Below are positions 18,731 to 28,116 of a stretch of DNA of 64,000 bases, one piece after another. This DNA is from Shimwellia pseudoproteus. GTDB lineage: Bacteria; Pseudomonadota; Gammaproteobacteria; Enterobacterales; Enterobacteriaceae. Positions within the stretch are counted from its first letter, which is position 1. Each line of letters opens with the position of its first letter. The DNA lies in contig NZ_WBXP01000002.1 in NCBI RefSeq assembly GCF_016415625.1, positions 62,001-126,000 of the forward strand. The letters are read 5' to 3'. The position numbers and the translations under genes were made by a program. Under the pieces are notes generated by a model that worked only from the letters and a program-made list of their open reading frames with translations, had not been told where the DNA came from and searched no databases.

Positions 18731-20935
18731 TCAGAAGTAATATTGATAGCTTACCCCCACCACCCGGCCTTCCCGGACAGTGCCGACGTGGGCATCTTTC
18801 CCGGTTCCGCCATAGGCCGCGTCCAGAGCGGGGTAATAAAAGCCGTACACCGGGCTGCGATTATTCAACAGGTTCGTGGACCACAGGTAGATATCCCCAT
18901 AGCGGCTTTTCAGGCCAATTTTGGCATTCATTAAATGGGTTTCACCCAGTTTAAAATTGTTGCCGACGTCGGCTTCCCGCTGGCTGCTGTAGCGATAATT
19001 CAGGCTGCTGTTAAACACCACCGGTAGCGCACCGAGCTGTAACGGATGGGAATAGTCCGCAGCCAGGGTCGCCCCCCAGCGCGGCACGTCCGGGATCCGG
19101 TTGCCTTTGTGGCCGCCGGATTGACTGTCCTGGGGGAGGTGGGTCACGGTGGCGAGGGTGTAATCCATGCCGGTACGTAACATAAAGTCGCTATTTGGCC
19201 GCCAGGTGGCAGACAGCTCAGCGCCTTTACTCTCGGTATTAAAGTTTTCGATAACTGTAGCAAAACTGCTGCTCGGATCGATTAACGCATAGAAGTGGTC
19301 ATTGTGCGTGCGGTTATAAAACAGCGCCTGGTTAAGCTCCAGATGCAGGGTGGGGATCAGCGCCTTCGCGCCAAGCTCATAACTGTCGACGGTGGCTTTT
19401 TTATAGGGGGTAGCGGGCTGGCCGCTGGCGATACTGGTGTCCCAGTCGCTAAAGCCGCCGGACTTATGTCCACGGGAATACATCCCGTACACACTCCAGT
19501 CGTCGGTCAGGGTGTAGTTTAGCCCGATTCGGCCCGTGAAATAGCTTTCCGAAAGCGACTGTTTATCACTGTAAGCGGTATCGCCGGGATTGGCGTAGCC
19601 GGGATTGGCCTGCCAGTGATCCCGGTAGCGATGCTTTTCCCAGGTATGGCGCAGCCCGGTGGTCAGGTTGAGGCGCGCCGTGAGCGGCAGGGTGGTTTCA
19701 CCGAACAGCGCGATACTGTCATTAGTAAATCGCCGGTGGATATGGGCATCCAGCGGATCGTTTTCCCAGCCGGGGGCGTCGTTCCAGCCGCCGGTGTAGT
19801 TATGTGTGCGCCCGGAATAGAGGTAATTTATCCCGGTGACCCAGAACAGCGGGCTATTCTCCGTGGAGCCGAGGCGCAATTCCTGGAAAAATTGCTTTTG
19901 CCGGTTGCTGAAGGTTCGCCAGGAATCATAGTCCGTACCGTAGAGTTGCTGGCTTATCCGGTAATCATTAAACGGCCCCGAGGAGCGGTGGAAATAGTGC
20001 CCCCAGCCGGTAACGTTGGTCAGCTGGAGCTGATCCCAACTGTGCTGCCAGTTAAATGTCAGGGTGGTATCGTTGCCGCGATCATTCATTACGCCTTTCG
20101 GCAGGCTGATTTTGTCATGGCCGTCCAGCAGGGTCATGCCCACCGCATTGTGGCGCTGGCGCTGATGATCGACGGTAAACAGCAGGTTGTCGCGCTCATC
20201 TGGTTGCCAACTCAGGCTACCCCGGCCGCTCAGATCCTGAGGGTGGCTCAGGGGTTTATCACCATCCTGCTGATTTTTTAAGGCGGCGTTTTTGCGGTCA
20301 TACTGCAACGCAATCCGGCTACTCAGGGTATCGGTCAGCGGGGTATTGAGCATCAGCTCCCCCAGATGATGGTGGCGGGTTCCCCATTCGCCGCCGAGGT
20401 ATCCCTCAAAAATATCCGTTGGCCGGTTAGAGGTCATGTTAATGACTCCTGCCTCGCTATTGCGGCCAAACAGCGTCCCCTGGGGGCCTTTTAAAATATC
20501 GATCTGGCTGATATCCAGCAGGCGGCTACTGAGGTTTCCCTGGGGGACCGGCACACCGTTAAGCATTGTTACTACCGACGTATCATCACTACTGACCTGG
20601 TTTAGGGAGCCCACCCCGCGGATTTTCAGTGATGACTCCGGGTTTTGACCATCGCTGTTCAGTGCCAGGCCAGGGGTCATCCAGAATAAACTTTGCGCGT
20701 CTTTTATCTGCTGCTGCTGCAGATCTTCATCGCTGAAGTGGTTCACGGTAAAGGGGATTTTACGGTTTTCCTCCGGGACAAAGCGCGCGTTCACGGTAGC
20801 GTCCACGGTCATTACATCGGCGGTGGTGTCGGCAGAGGGGGGGGACTGTTCCCCCGCCGCCGCTGCGGCGAGCGGCGAGCCTGCCAGTACCCCACAGCCG
20901 ACAATCGGCCAGAAACAAATTCTCATCGTTGCCAT
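18731..20935 (-). CDS. TonB-dependent siderophore receptor (FyuA-like)
   Basis: The 734-residue protein has a signal peptide (to about residue 27), a TonB-box-like VMTVDATVNA, a plug domain (ILKGPQGTLFGRNSEAGVINM) and a 22-strand-type barrel ending in the outer-membrane C-terminal signature VSYQYYF. Plug and barrel resemble the yersiniabactin/pyochelin receptors FyuA and FptA. It would bring a metal-loaded metallophore across the outer membrane using TonB energy. It is divergent from the synthetase operon and is the obvious cognate receptor. No lesion seen. Confidence 0.88.
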   Translation of the reverse strand: MATMRICFWPIVGCGVLAGSPLAAAAAGEQSPPSADTTADVMTVDATVNARFVPEENRKIPFTVNHFSDEDLQQQQIKDAQSLFWMTPGLALNSDGQNPESSLKIRGVGSLNQVSSDDTSVVTMLNGVPVPQGNLSSRLLDISQIDILKGPQGTLFGRNSEAGVINMTSNRPTDIFEGYLGGEWGTRHHHLGELMLNTPLTDTLSSRIALQYDRKNAALKNQQDGDKPLSHPQDLSGRGSLSWQPDERDNLLFTVDHQRQRHNAVGMTLLDGHDKISLPKGVMNDRGNDTTLTFNWQHSWDQLQLTNVTGWGHYFHRSSGPFNDYRISQQLYGTDYDSWRTFSNRQKQFFQELRLGSTENSPLFWVTGINYLYSGRTHNYTGGWNDAPGWENDPLDAHIHRRFTNDSIALFGETTLPLTARLNLTTGLRHTWEKHRYRDHWQANPGYANPGDTAYSDKQSLSESYFTGRIGLNYTLTDDWSVYGMYSRGHKSGGFSDWDTSIASGQPATPYKKATVDSYELGAKALIPTLHLELNQALFYNRTHNDHFYALIDPSSSFATVIENFNTESKGAELSATWRPNSDFMLRTGMDYTLATVTHLPQDSQSGGHKGNRIPDVPRWGATLAADYSHPLQLGALPVVFNSSLNYRYSSQREADVGNNFKLGETHLMNAKIGLKSRYGDIYLWSTNLLNNRSPVYGFYYPALDAAYGGTGKDAHVGTVREGRVVGVSYQYYF

Positions 20936-21084
20936 TCTCCCTGGTAATTGCGATCAGTAATTGAGTGATGTTATAACATTGCATTACAAAAGTGGCAGCG
21001 ATTATTTCGCGACGCTGAACGGCAGTTGCGCCAGGGTGGGTAGCAGATATGCACCGCGGATTACCAGTGAAGAGGAGATAACTT
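20936..21084. promoter_or_regulatory. Divergent promoter region of the receptor and synthetase operons with a palindrome
   Basis: A perfect 12-base palindrome ATGTTATAACAT (20968-20979) lies between GTAAT and ATTAC half-elements. It is AT-rich against a GC-rich background and placed to control both directions. It is not a good Fur consensus. An iron or AraC-type regulator is inferred only. GGAG before 21085 is the synthetase ribosome-binding site. Confidence 0.5.
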
Positions 21085-22221
21085 TTGTCAATGGACGATC
21101 AAAAAACAGGGGGGGATCGCTATCCGGCGACGCCAATCCAGCGGGCTTATTTCGTGGGGCGCCAGACGGCACTACCGATGGGCGGTATCGAGTGCGTTGC
21201 CTGCCTGACATTCTCCGGCAAAACGCTCGATATCCCGCGGTTACGCGCCGCGCTGGCGGCGGTAGCATTACAACCGGCATTGCGGATGCAATTTGCCAGT
21301 GCAACTCAGCTGGTTGAGGCCGCGCCGCAGCCGCCGGTGTTACATATTCACCACCAGCACAGCGCGCAGCGGGCGGATCACCTCGCCAGGATGAACGCCC
21401 ATATGCTGGCCCACAGCGTGGACTTATCGGCAGGAAAACGCTGGGGGGCGGAACTCACCTGCTGGGACGACGGCACCACAACACTGCATCTGGCCGTCTC
21501 GCTGGCGGCGGTGGATTTACAGGGGTTATCCGGGCTAATGCAACTCGTGGGCCGCCACTACCGCAATGAACCCGGGCCTGATCCTGTGCCGGTAGCGCTG
21601 CATTTTGAGCAGGTTGCGGCGGAACGGGTGCGGGCTGAACAAAAACGCCAGCGCCACCCCGGGAAACAGCAACGTCTGGCACAGGGGCGGATGACGTCGC
21701 TGCCGCCACCCCCGGCGCTGCCTTTGGTTAATTTTCACCCGCAGGAAGCCGGTGCGCCGGACTACCGGACCGTGGTACGGCGCTCACGGATTTATCCCCC
21801 CCAACAGTGGGCGGCGGTCCAGCAATTCGCGGCCCGCCACGGGGTGGCTGCATCGGCACTGCTGCTGGCCCTCTATGCCAGGGCGTTACGCCTGTGCAGC
21901 ACCCAGGCTGAGTTTGCCATCACGGTGACCCAGCTTCCGGCAAGCGCAGGTGCTGTCCGGCTGGCGGAGCGCACCGTCACTTATGCCCACCGCGCGCGCG
22001 CCAGCGCCACCCTTGATGGGCTATTGCGCGATACCCATGATGATCTCCACTACCGCCTGCTGCGCGGGGTCGACAGTGAAACGGAACTGCGAGAAGCCCG
22101 GGGGAATGCCGAATGCCCCCATCCGGGCCTGTTGCCGTACATTTTTACCTGCGCCCTGCAGCAGCCGGTATTTGACCCGCAAATCACCGACACATTTGGC
22201 CAGGGGGCGCTCCAGGGGTAA
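21085..22221 (+). CDS. Synthetase NRPS1, 5' fragment: N-terminal Cy1 domain ended by an in-frame TAA
   Basis: The 378-residue fragment begins directly with a cyclization domain (TPIQRAYFVGR, about residues 16-26), so there is no aryl or other carrier domain before it. It ends at TAA 22219-22221 inside the Cy domain. The next codons stay in the same frame and continue the family motif (TPQAVIDCQ), so the stop interrupts one gene running to 28116. CAA to TAA is the simplest change. The Cy motif DxxxxDxxS is degenerate (SLAAVDLQG). TTG 21085 has the better-spaced GGAG; ATG 21091 is the alternative. Confidence 0.8.
   Translation: MSMDDQKTGGDRYPATPIQRAYFVGRQTALPMGGIECVACLTFSGKTLDIPRLRAALAAVALQPALRMQFASATQLVEAAPQPPVLHIHHQHSAQRADHLARMNAHMLAHSVDLSAGKRWGAELTCWDDGTTTLHLAVSLAAVDLQGLSGLMQLVGRHYRNEPGPDPVPVALHFEQVAAERVRAEQKRQRHPGKQQRLAQGRMTSLPPPPALPLVNFHPQEAGAPDYRTVVRRSRIYPPQQWAAVQQFAARHGVAASALLLALYARALRLCSTQAEFAITVTQLPASAGAVRLAERTVTYAHRARASATLDGLLRDTHDDLHYRLLRGVDSETELREARGNAECPHPGLLPYIFTCALQQPVFDPQITDTFGQGALQG
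22219..22221 (+). other. In-frame stop codon interrupting Cy1 of NRPS1
   Basis: TAA lies between ...GQGALQG and TPQAVIDCQ. The corresponding position in the NRPS2 Cy domain reads LSQTPQVLLDIQ and in Cy3 RSQTPQVTMDCQ, so glutamine is expected here. Confidence 0.85.
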
Positions 22222-22248
22222 ACCCCCCAGGCGGTTATTGATTGCCAG

Positions 22249-25200
22249 GTGTTCAGGCTTGACGAGGCGCGCATTGAAGTGGCGTTTGATGTCCGCCGGG
22301 CGGCGATCCCCGCCGCCGTTGACGGGGCTGTTTTTGCGCTGCTAACCGAGTCCATTGACCTTATTATTGCCGGGCAGCCGGTGGCGAATACGCTGCCGCT
22401 GGCCGACCAGCACTGGCGCACGCAGATCAACAGCACCCCGCCGGCCAGTGAGCCCGGGATGTTATTCAGCCGCTTCCGCCAGCAGGTGAATCAACGTCCC
22501 CAGGCGCTGGCCCTGATAGGCTCCGCCACCGGGGATGACCCGGACCCGCTGCTCGCTGGCCACACCCGCGACCAGTGCTGGAGCTATCAGCAACTGGATC
22601 TGCTGGCGCGCCGCCTGGCGGCCCGGCTTGTACCGCACAGCCAGCCCGGCGATATCATCGGCATCCGGCTGGCTAAAGGCCCGGCCCAGATTGTGGCGGT
22701 CCTGGCGGTACTTTATGCCGGTTGCTGTTATTTGCCCGTTGGCAATGATATGCCCCCGGCGCGTTTGGCGCTGATCCGCCAGCGATCCCGGATGGGGTAT
22801 CTGATAACCGGGCAAGACGTTAGCCGTCTTGAGCAGACCCCGCCACTGGCGGCCTTGCGTAGTGCGCCGAACAGCACCACCCCGGAGGGGACGCCAGATT
22901 CACTGGCCTACGTTATTTTTACCTCCGGCTCCACCGGCGAGCCGAAAGGGGTCGCAGTCAGCCACCGGGCAGCCGCCAATACCATTAATGATGTCAACGC
23001 CCGTCATCAGGTGCACGATGGTGATGTGCTGCTGGCGGTCTCCTCCCTTGATTTTGACCTCAGCGTATACGATATTTTCGGCCCCCTGAGTGCGGGCGGC
23101 ACCATTGTCACCCTCGGTGAAGCGGCCCGTCGGGACGCGTTTTACTGGGCGGAGCGGGTGAATGAATACCGGATCACCCTGTGGAACTCGGTTCCCGCGC
23201 TGGCCAATATGCTGCTGGCAACAGAGGTGCCGCTGGCCTCACTGCGCGCCTGCTTGTGCTCCGGGGACTGGATACCGCGCAACATGTTTCAACAGCTCCG
23301 GCAGCGCGCCCCCCAGGCCATATTAGTAGCCATGGGGGGCAGTACCGAGGCGGCCATCTGGTCCAATGAATATGTGATTCGCGACGAGCAAGACCTGCCC
23401 CCGGCATGGCCTTCGGTACCTTATTGGTTGCCGCTCAGCGGCCAGCAATATCGGGTAGTTCGCGAAGCGGCAGATGGACAGTTTATTGACTGCCCTGACG
23501 GGGTACAAGGGGAGCTGTGGATCGGCGGAGCCGGACTGGCGGAGGGCTACCTCGGGGATGCGGCCCGCACCGGTGCACGGTTTATTCAGGCCGAAGGGCA
23601 GCGCTGGTACCGCACCGGTGACCTCGGCTACTGGTGGGACGGGCTGCTGTTCTTTGTTGGCCGCCAGGATAGCCAGGTGAAAATTCAGGGCCACCGCATT
23701 GAATGCGGCGAAATCGAACAGTTGCTGACCGGCATGGCGGAAATCAGCCTCGCGGTGGTGGTGCCTATCCGGGCGCAGCGTGCCCTGGGCGCGTTGGTGG
23801 TTTGTCGCCCCGGGGCGGTAACGGAGGAACAGCTGCGCCAGCGGCTGGCCGGGGCGCTCCCTTATTATATGGTACCGTCGCTGATCCGGCTGGTCGGGCA
23901 ACTGCCGCTGACCCACAATGGCAAGCTGGATCGCCAGTGGGCCAGCCGCCAGTTTGACGGGCCTACCGCGCCAGCAGAGGCCGGGGCACAGGCGGCTATT
24001 TTCCCCCTTTGCCAGCAGATCTGGTGCCAGGTACTGCAGCGTGACAGCATTGAGGCCGGGGATAACTTCTTTGCCCTCGGCGGCGACAGCATCGCGGTTA
24101 CCCGGGTTTGCGCGCTGCTGCATGAACACGGGGTGGCGTGCGGGGTGGATACCCTGTTTGCGGCCCCGGAGCTGGCGCAGTTTGCCCGGCGCTGCCCGGC
24201 ACCGGCGGCGCCCCCGGCATCCCGGCCCGCGCGCCATGATCCCCGGCAGCCATTCCCGCTGACCGCGCTACAACGTGCCTATGTGCTCGGCGCGGAGGGG
24301 ATCCTCGGGGTCCGCCGCTGCGATACGGTGTTTGCCGTGATTATCCGTAACCCGCAGGGGTACCCTCTGAGCCAGTGGCAGCAGGCGCTGGACACGCTGA
24401 TCGCCGAAACCCCCGGGCTGCGGCTGTTAACCTCGGATACCGGGCAGCAGGTGGCGGAGGCCGCACCGGTGGCGGTGAACCACCTTGCGGACCATCAGTC
24501 ACTGGCCGATTACTTGTCCAGTGCCCCGCTGGACGCCCGGCAGAGCCCGCCATTTTTACTGGCGGGCAGCGGTACGCATCCCCGGGATATTGGCCTGATA
24601 AGTAACTATCTCACCCTCGATGCCCTGAGCCTGAGCCGGGTTCTGCTGGCCCTGATCCGCCGGGTGAGTCATCCCCCGTCGGCGCTACCGTTCACGCCGG
24701 ATCTGGCCCCCTTTGCCGACTACGCCCGGCGCCCGGTGGCGCCCCGGCAGGCACTTTCTCCCGGGGAAATGGCGGCCTGGCAGCCCCCGGATCTTCGCGC
24801 CATCATCGGCGGGGACAGCCGGGAAGGCAATCGGGAATATAGCCACGTTATGGCCCTGGATTGTCGGCTGTCTGCGGCGCAGCGCCGGGGGCTTGAAACC
24901 CTGGCCTGCCAGCAGCAGGTCACGCTGACTGCCCTGGTGTTCCACGCCTATGGCCAGGCGCTGGCGCAACTGGTTGGCCAGGCGCAGGTCGCCGTGGTGG
25001 TACCGGTATGCTGGCGTCCCGCCGGTGAAGAGGCGGCCCTTGGCCAATTCACTCAACTGCGCCTCTGCCGCCACCGGGCAGACGACAGCCTGGGGGAGAG
25101 CGCCCGGGCACTGGCTGAAGCGGTGGCGGGCCAGACACCGGGGGAGAGCGATATCGCCGCCCGGGGGCGCGCGGCCTATCCGTTTGTGTTTACCAGCACT

Positions 25201-28116
25201 GCCGGGGTGGCCGAGGTCGCCGCCCTGTATCAGGGGGAGACCCGGGTGGTGTGGTCCCATACCCGTACCCCTGGCGTGATCATTGACTGCCAGTTGCTGC
25301 CGGATGACGACGGGCTGGAGATCCGCTGGGATTATGCGGCCGGGGCCGTGGATCACAAATTATTGCTGGCGGCCCACCGGCATTTTACTGCCGGGATAGC
25401 GGCCCTGTGCGGCAGTGAGGTGCGGCCCGTTCAGGTGGCCAGTGGGCAGGAGACCCTCAGCGGCCACCAGCTGGCCGAACGGGCCATCGCCGCCGCATTA
25501 CCGCACCTTGATACCGATACGCCGCTGGCGCACTTCTGGCGGTCCCGGGTATCTGCGTCGCCGCTGGACACATGGCGGCAAGAGGGCGCGTTTCTGGTGG
25601 AGTGTGTTAATGGCCAGCGCCCGCCGCGGGATCTGTTGTCCCACCCCCAGTTAGCCCCGGAACAGTTGCTGCTGGCCTCCTTCAGGCAGCTGAAGGTGTT
25701 TGATACGCTGCTTGCTGCACTGGGTGAAGAGGCACAGCGGCGCGGAGTTACCACATTACAGGTGCGGGTGCTGGGGGCCGGGAGCGGCGCATTTAGCCAG
25801 GCGCTGCAACACACGGCGGCGGAAAATAACCTTAGCCTGCGGATTACCGGGCAGGAAAATGATGATGCCCTCAACCGGCTTGCCCGGCGCGATCCGCATC
25901 ACCCAGCGGCGGCAGATACCGGCCAACCGGATGTGGTGATCGCGCCCGCCACGCTCCACCGGGATCTGGATTTGCTTCGCCAGCTGTCGCAGTTACGCGC
26001 CGGACCGCCGGGGCGATTGCCGCTGGCGGTTCATGTGCTGGAAGTCACGGCGCCAGACGCGGCGTCACTGGTGGCGGCCATTCTCGATCCTTCCCTGACG
26101 GACCCTGACACCTCCCCACTGCGCCCGGCGGCGGAGTGGGGCAGGCAACTGGAACACTGCGGCGCCGTGTTGCTGGCGGAACAGCATCTGGCGGCCAATC
26201 TGGTCTGGCTGCAGGCCCGCTTACCCACCGGCACCGGGGCAGTTGCTTCTGAGCCGCCCCCCGTCGGGGAAGGGGACGATACCGACACGCGAGTGGCCCG
26301 CAGTTGGGGGGAAGTGTTATCGCACCCGGCGCCATTCTTGCCCACCGATGATTTCTTCGCCCTCGGCGGTGATTCACTGCGCGCCACCCGGATCGTGACG
26401 GATTTGCGCCGCCAGGGTTACCCCGGACTGCGGCTGGCGGATCTGTTTAACTGCCCGGTCTTCGGTGAGTTTGTCTCCCGGGTCCGGGCGCGACAGGCTG
26501 CTGGCCGCCAGGGAACCCCGCTGGAGCCGGGTGCCCCGTTACCGGCAGTGGTTACTGAGACCGGCACAACCCGCTTCCCGCTCACCGCACTGCAAAAAGC
26601 GTATCTGGCCGGGCGTTCAGCGGACCAGTTGCTGGGCGGGGTGGCATCACATTGCTATTTTGAGTTCAGCGCCGCCGCGCCAGAGGGGATTGATCTGGCG
26701 CGCTGGCAGGAGGCGGTTAGCCAGGTGGTCGCACGCCATGACGCGCTACGCGCCCGGGTAGTCTGGATTGACGGCCAGCCCTGGGGGCAGGTGGAAGCGC
26801 TCTCTGGCCAGGGCGCCCCGGCGGCGCGGGTGCAGATAACGCCCCACGTACGTAGCATGACCGAGGCCGAAACCCCGGACCCGCGCCGGGATTTCCCGCT
26901 GCGGATCCGGGTGTCGCCACAGGGAGACAGGATCGGTATCGGTATGGATAACCTGATGCTGGACGGTATGTCGATGCTGCTGGTCCTCCGGGAGCTGGGC
27001 ACGCGCTATCAGGGTGGGGCGACCGGCCAGGAATCGGCATTGTCATGGGCGCACTACCGGCAGGCCGCGGTGCCCCACCGGCCATTCGACGCGTCGATGT
27101 TAAGGTCGATGCCACCGGCCCCCAGACTGCCCTACCGACAGCCCCTGACGCAGGTGCAGGCGATGTATTTCTCCCGCGGCGGCGCCAGTATTGCCGCCAG
27201 CGACTGGCAGGCGATTTGCGGTCGCGCCGCCCAGGAGCGGCTCACCCCGGCGGCGCTTATCCTTGCGGCCTATGCCCTTGAACTGCGGGGGCTGGCGGCG
27301 GATCCCCGTTTTAGCATCAATGTCACCACCTTTGATCGCGACAGCACCATCCCCAAAATAGCGTCAGCGGTGGGCGACTTTACCCGCCTCGGGCTGGTGG
27401 CGTTTGGCGACGAGAGCGCAACCCCCACAGCAGACGCCTTATTAACCACCGCCAGGGAAGCCCATCACGGGTTACTGGCCCTGCACGACACTCCCGAACA
27501 GGTGAGCACCTTAGCCATCGCCCAGCAGGTGGTGCGCCGCAGCGGCGATCCGGCGGCCGGGCTGTTTCCGGTGGTATTTACCTGTGGTCTGGGGCTGGCA
27601 CCGGCCACGGCCCGATCCGACGATTTCGGTTTTGGCCAGCTCACTCGCGCCCGCTCACAAACCCCTCAGGTCACCATGGACTGCCAGGTTCACGACGATC
27701 CCCGGGGGCTGCATATCACCATTGATTATGTGGCGGCGCTGCTCCCGGCGGCGCTGGTCAATACGCTGGCGGAAGGGATTGTCCGGCGGCTGGCAGCGTT
27801 AATTACGCGCGACACCGCGGACCAGAGTAACGCACTGGCGGCGAAAATTGCCGCCATCTGGCGGCAGTACCTGCCTATTGAGCCGCACCAGCCGCTGGAT
27901 AACTTTTTCCAGTGTGGCGGGGACTCGTTACTGGCCACGCGCTGCATTCGCACCTTACAAACCGCGATCCATCCGGCTATTTCACTGCGTTTGTTGCTGA
28001 CTTCCCCGGGATTTGACGATTTTTGCCGTCAGGTTGAGCAGCTTACTCTCCCCAGCCACCCGGGGGATCACCGCGCAGACGGCGACACAGCAGATTTTGA
28101 AGAGGGCACATTATGA
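22249..28116 (+). CDS. Synthetase NRPS1, main part: A(Cys)-PCP-Cy2-MT-like-PCP-Cy3-PCP
   Basis: Up to 1955 residues in the same frame as the 5' fragment. In order: end of Cy1; adenylation domain (YVIFTSGSTGEPKG) with pocket residues D-L-Y-N-L-S-M-I-W, close to the cysteine code; PCP1 (LGGDSIA, Ser codon 24088); Cy2 with altered motif NYLTLDALS; a methyltransferase-like region (VLGAGSGAF near 25771); PCP2 (LGGDSLR, Ser codon 26374); Cy3 with intact DNLMLDGMS; PCP3 (CGGDSLL, Ser codon 27925). One cysteine A domain serving several PCPs recalls HMWP2 of yersiniabactin. The end overlaps the NRPS2 start by ATGA. Confidence 0.85.
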   Translation: MFRLDEARIEVAFDVRRAAIPAAVDGAVFALLTESIDLIIAGQPVANTLPLADQHWRTQINSTPPASEPGMLFSRFRQQVNQRPQALALIGSATGDDPDPLLAGHTRDQCWSYQQLDLLARRLAARLVPHSQPGDIIGIRLAKGPAQIVAVLAVLYAGCCYLPVGNDMPPARLALIRQRSRMGYLITGQDVSRLEQTPPLAALRSAPNSTTPEGTPDSLAYVIFTSGSTGEPKGVAVSHRAAANTINDVNARHQVHDGDVLLAVSSLDFDLSVYDIFGPLSAGGTIVTLGEAARRDAFYWAERVNEYRITLWNSVPALANMLLATEVPLASLRACLCSGDWIPRNMFQQLRQRAPQAILVAMGGSTEAAIWSNEYVIRDEQDLPPAWPSVPYWLPLSGQQYRVVREAADGQFIDCPDGVQGELWIGGAGLAEGYLGDAARTGARFIQAEGQRWYRTGDLGYWWDGLLFFVGRQDSQVKIQGHRIECGEIEQLLTGMAEISLAVVVPIRAQRALGALVVCRPGAVTEEQLRQRLAGALPYYMVPSLIRLVGQLPLTHNGKLDRQWASRQFDGPTAPAEAGAQAAIFPLCQQIWCQVLQRDSIEAGDNFFALGGDSIAVTRVCALLHEHGVACGVDTLFAAPELAQFARRCPAPAAPPASRPARHDPRQPFPLTALQRAYVLGAEGILGVRRCDTVFAVIIRNPQGYPLSQWQQALDTLIAETPGLRLLTSDTGQQVAEAAPVAVNHLADHQSLADYLSSAPLDARQSPPFLLAGSGTHPRDIGLISNYLTLDALSLSRVLLALIRRVSHPPSALPFTPDLAPFADYARRPVAPRQALSPGEMAAWQPPDLRAIIGGDSREGNREYSHVMALDCRLSAAQRRGLETLACQQQVTLTALVFHAYGQALAQLVGQAQVAVVVPVCWRPAGEEAALGQFTQLRLCRHRADDSLGESARALAEAVAGQTPGESDIAARGRAAYPFVFTSTAGVAEVAALYQGETRVVWSHTRTPGVIIDCQLLPDDDGLEIRWDYAAGAVDHKLLLAAHRHFTAGIAALCGSEVRPVQVASGQETLSGHQLAERAIAAALPHLDTDTPLAHFWRSRVSASPLDTWRQEGAFLVECVNGQRPPRDLLSHPQLAPEQLLLASFRQLKVFDTLLAALGEEAQRRGVTTLQVRVLGAGSGAFSQALQHTAAENNLSLRITGQENDDALNRLARRDPHHPAAADTGQPDVVIAPATLHRDLDLLRQLSQLRAGPPGRLPLAVHVLEVTAPDAASLVAAILDPSLTDPDTSPLRPAAEWGRQLEHCGAVLLAEQHLAANLVWLQARLPTGTGAVASEPPPVGEGDDTDTRVARSWGEVLSHPAPFLPTDDFFALGGDSLRATRIVTDLRRQGYPGLRLADLFNCPVFGEFVSRVRARQAAGRQGTPLEPGAPLPAVVTETGTTRFPLTALQKAYLAGRSADQLLGGVASHCYFEFSAAAPEGIDLARWQEAVSQVVARHDALRARVVWIDGQPWGQVEALSGQGAPAARVQITPHVRSMTEAETPDPRRDFPLRIRVSPQGDRIGIGMDNLMLDGMSMLLVLRELGTRYQGGATGQESALSWAHYRQAAVPHRPFDASMLRSMPPAPRLPYRQPLTQVQAMYFSRGGASIAASDWQAICGRAAQERLTPAALILAAYALELRGLAADPRFSINVTTFDRDSTIPKIASAVGDFTRLGLVAFGDESATPTADALLTTAREAHHGLLALHDTPEQVSTLAIAQQVVRRSGDPAAGLFPVVFTCGLGLAPATARSDDFGFGQLTRARSQTPQVTMDCQVHDDPRGLHITIDYVAALLPAALVNTLAEGIVRRLAALITRDTADQSNALAAKIAAIWRQYLPIEPHQPLDNFFQCGGDSLLATRCIRTLQTAIHPAISLRLLLTSPGFDDFCRQVEQLTLPSHPGDHRADGDTADFEEGTL

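Noticed and set aside
23323-24237. 304-residue open frame opposite the NRPS1 A-PCP region
   Set aside because: GC-rich antisense shadow in a synthetase gene; Arg/Gly/Pro-rich composition and no motif.
21085-28116. Treating 21085-22221 and 22249-28116 as two natural genes
   Set aside because: The Cy domain runs through the stop in one frame and the second part has no ribosome-binding site, so an interrupted single gene is more likely.
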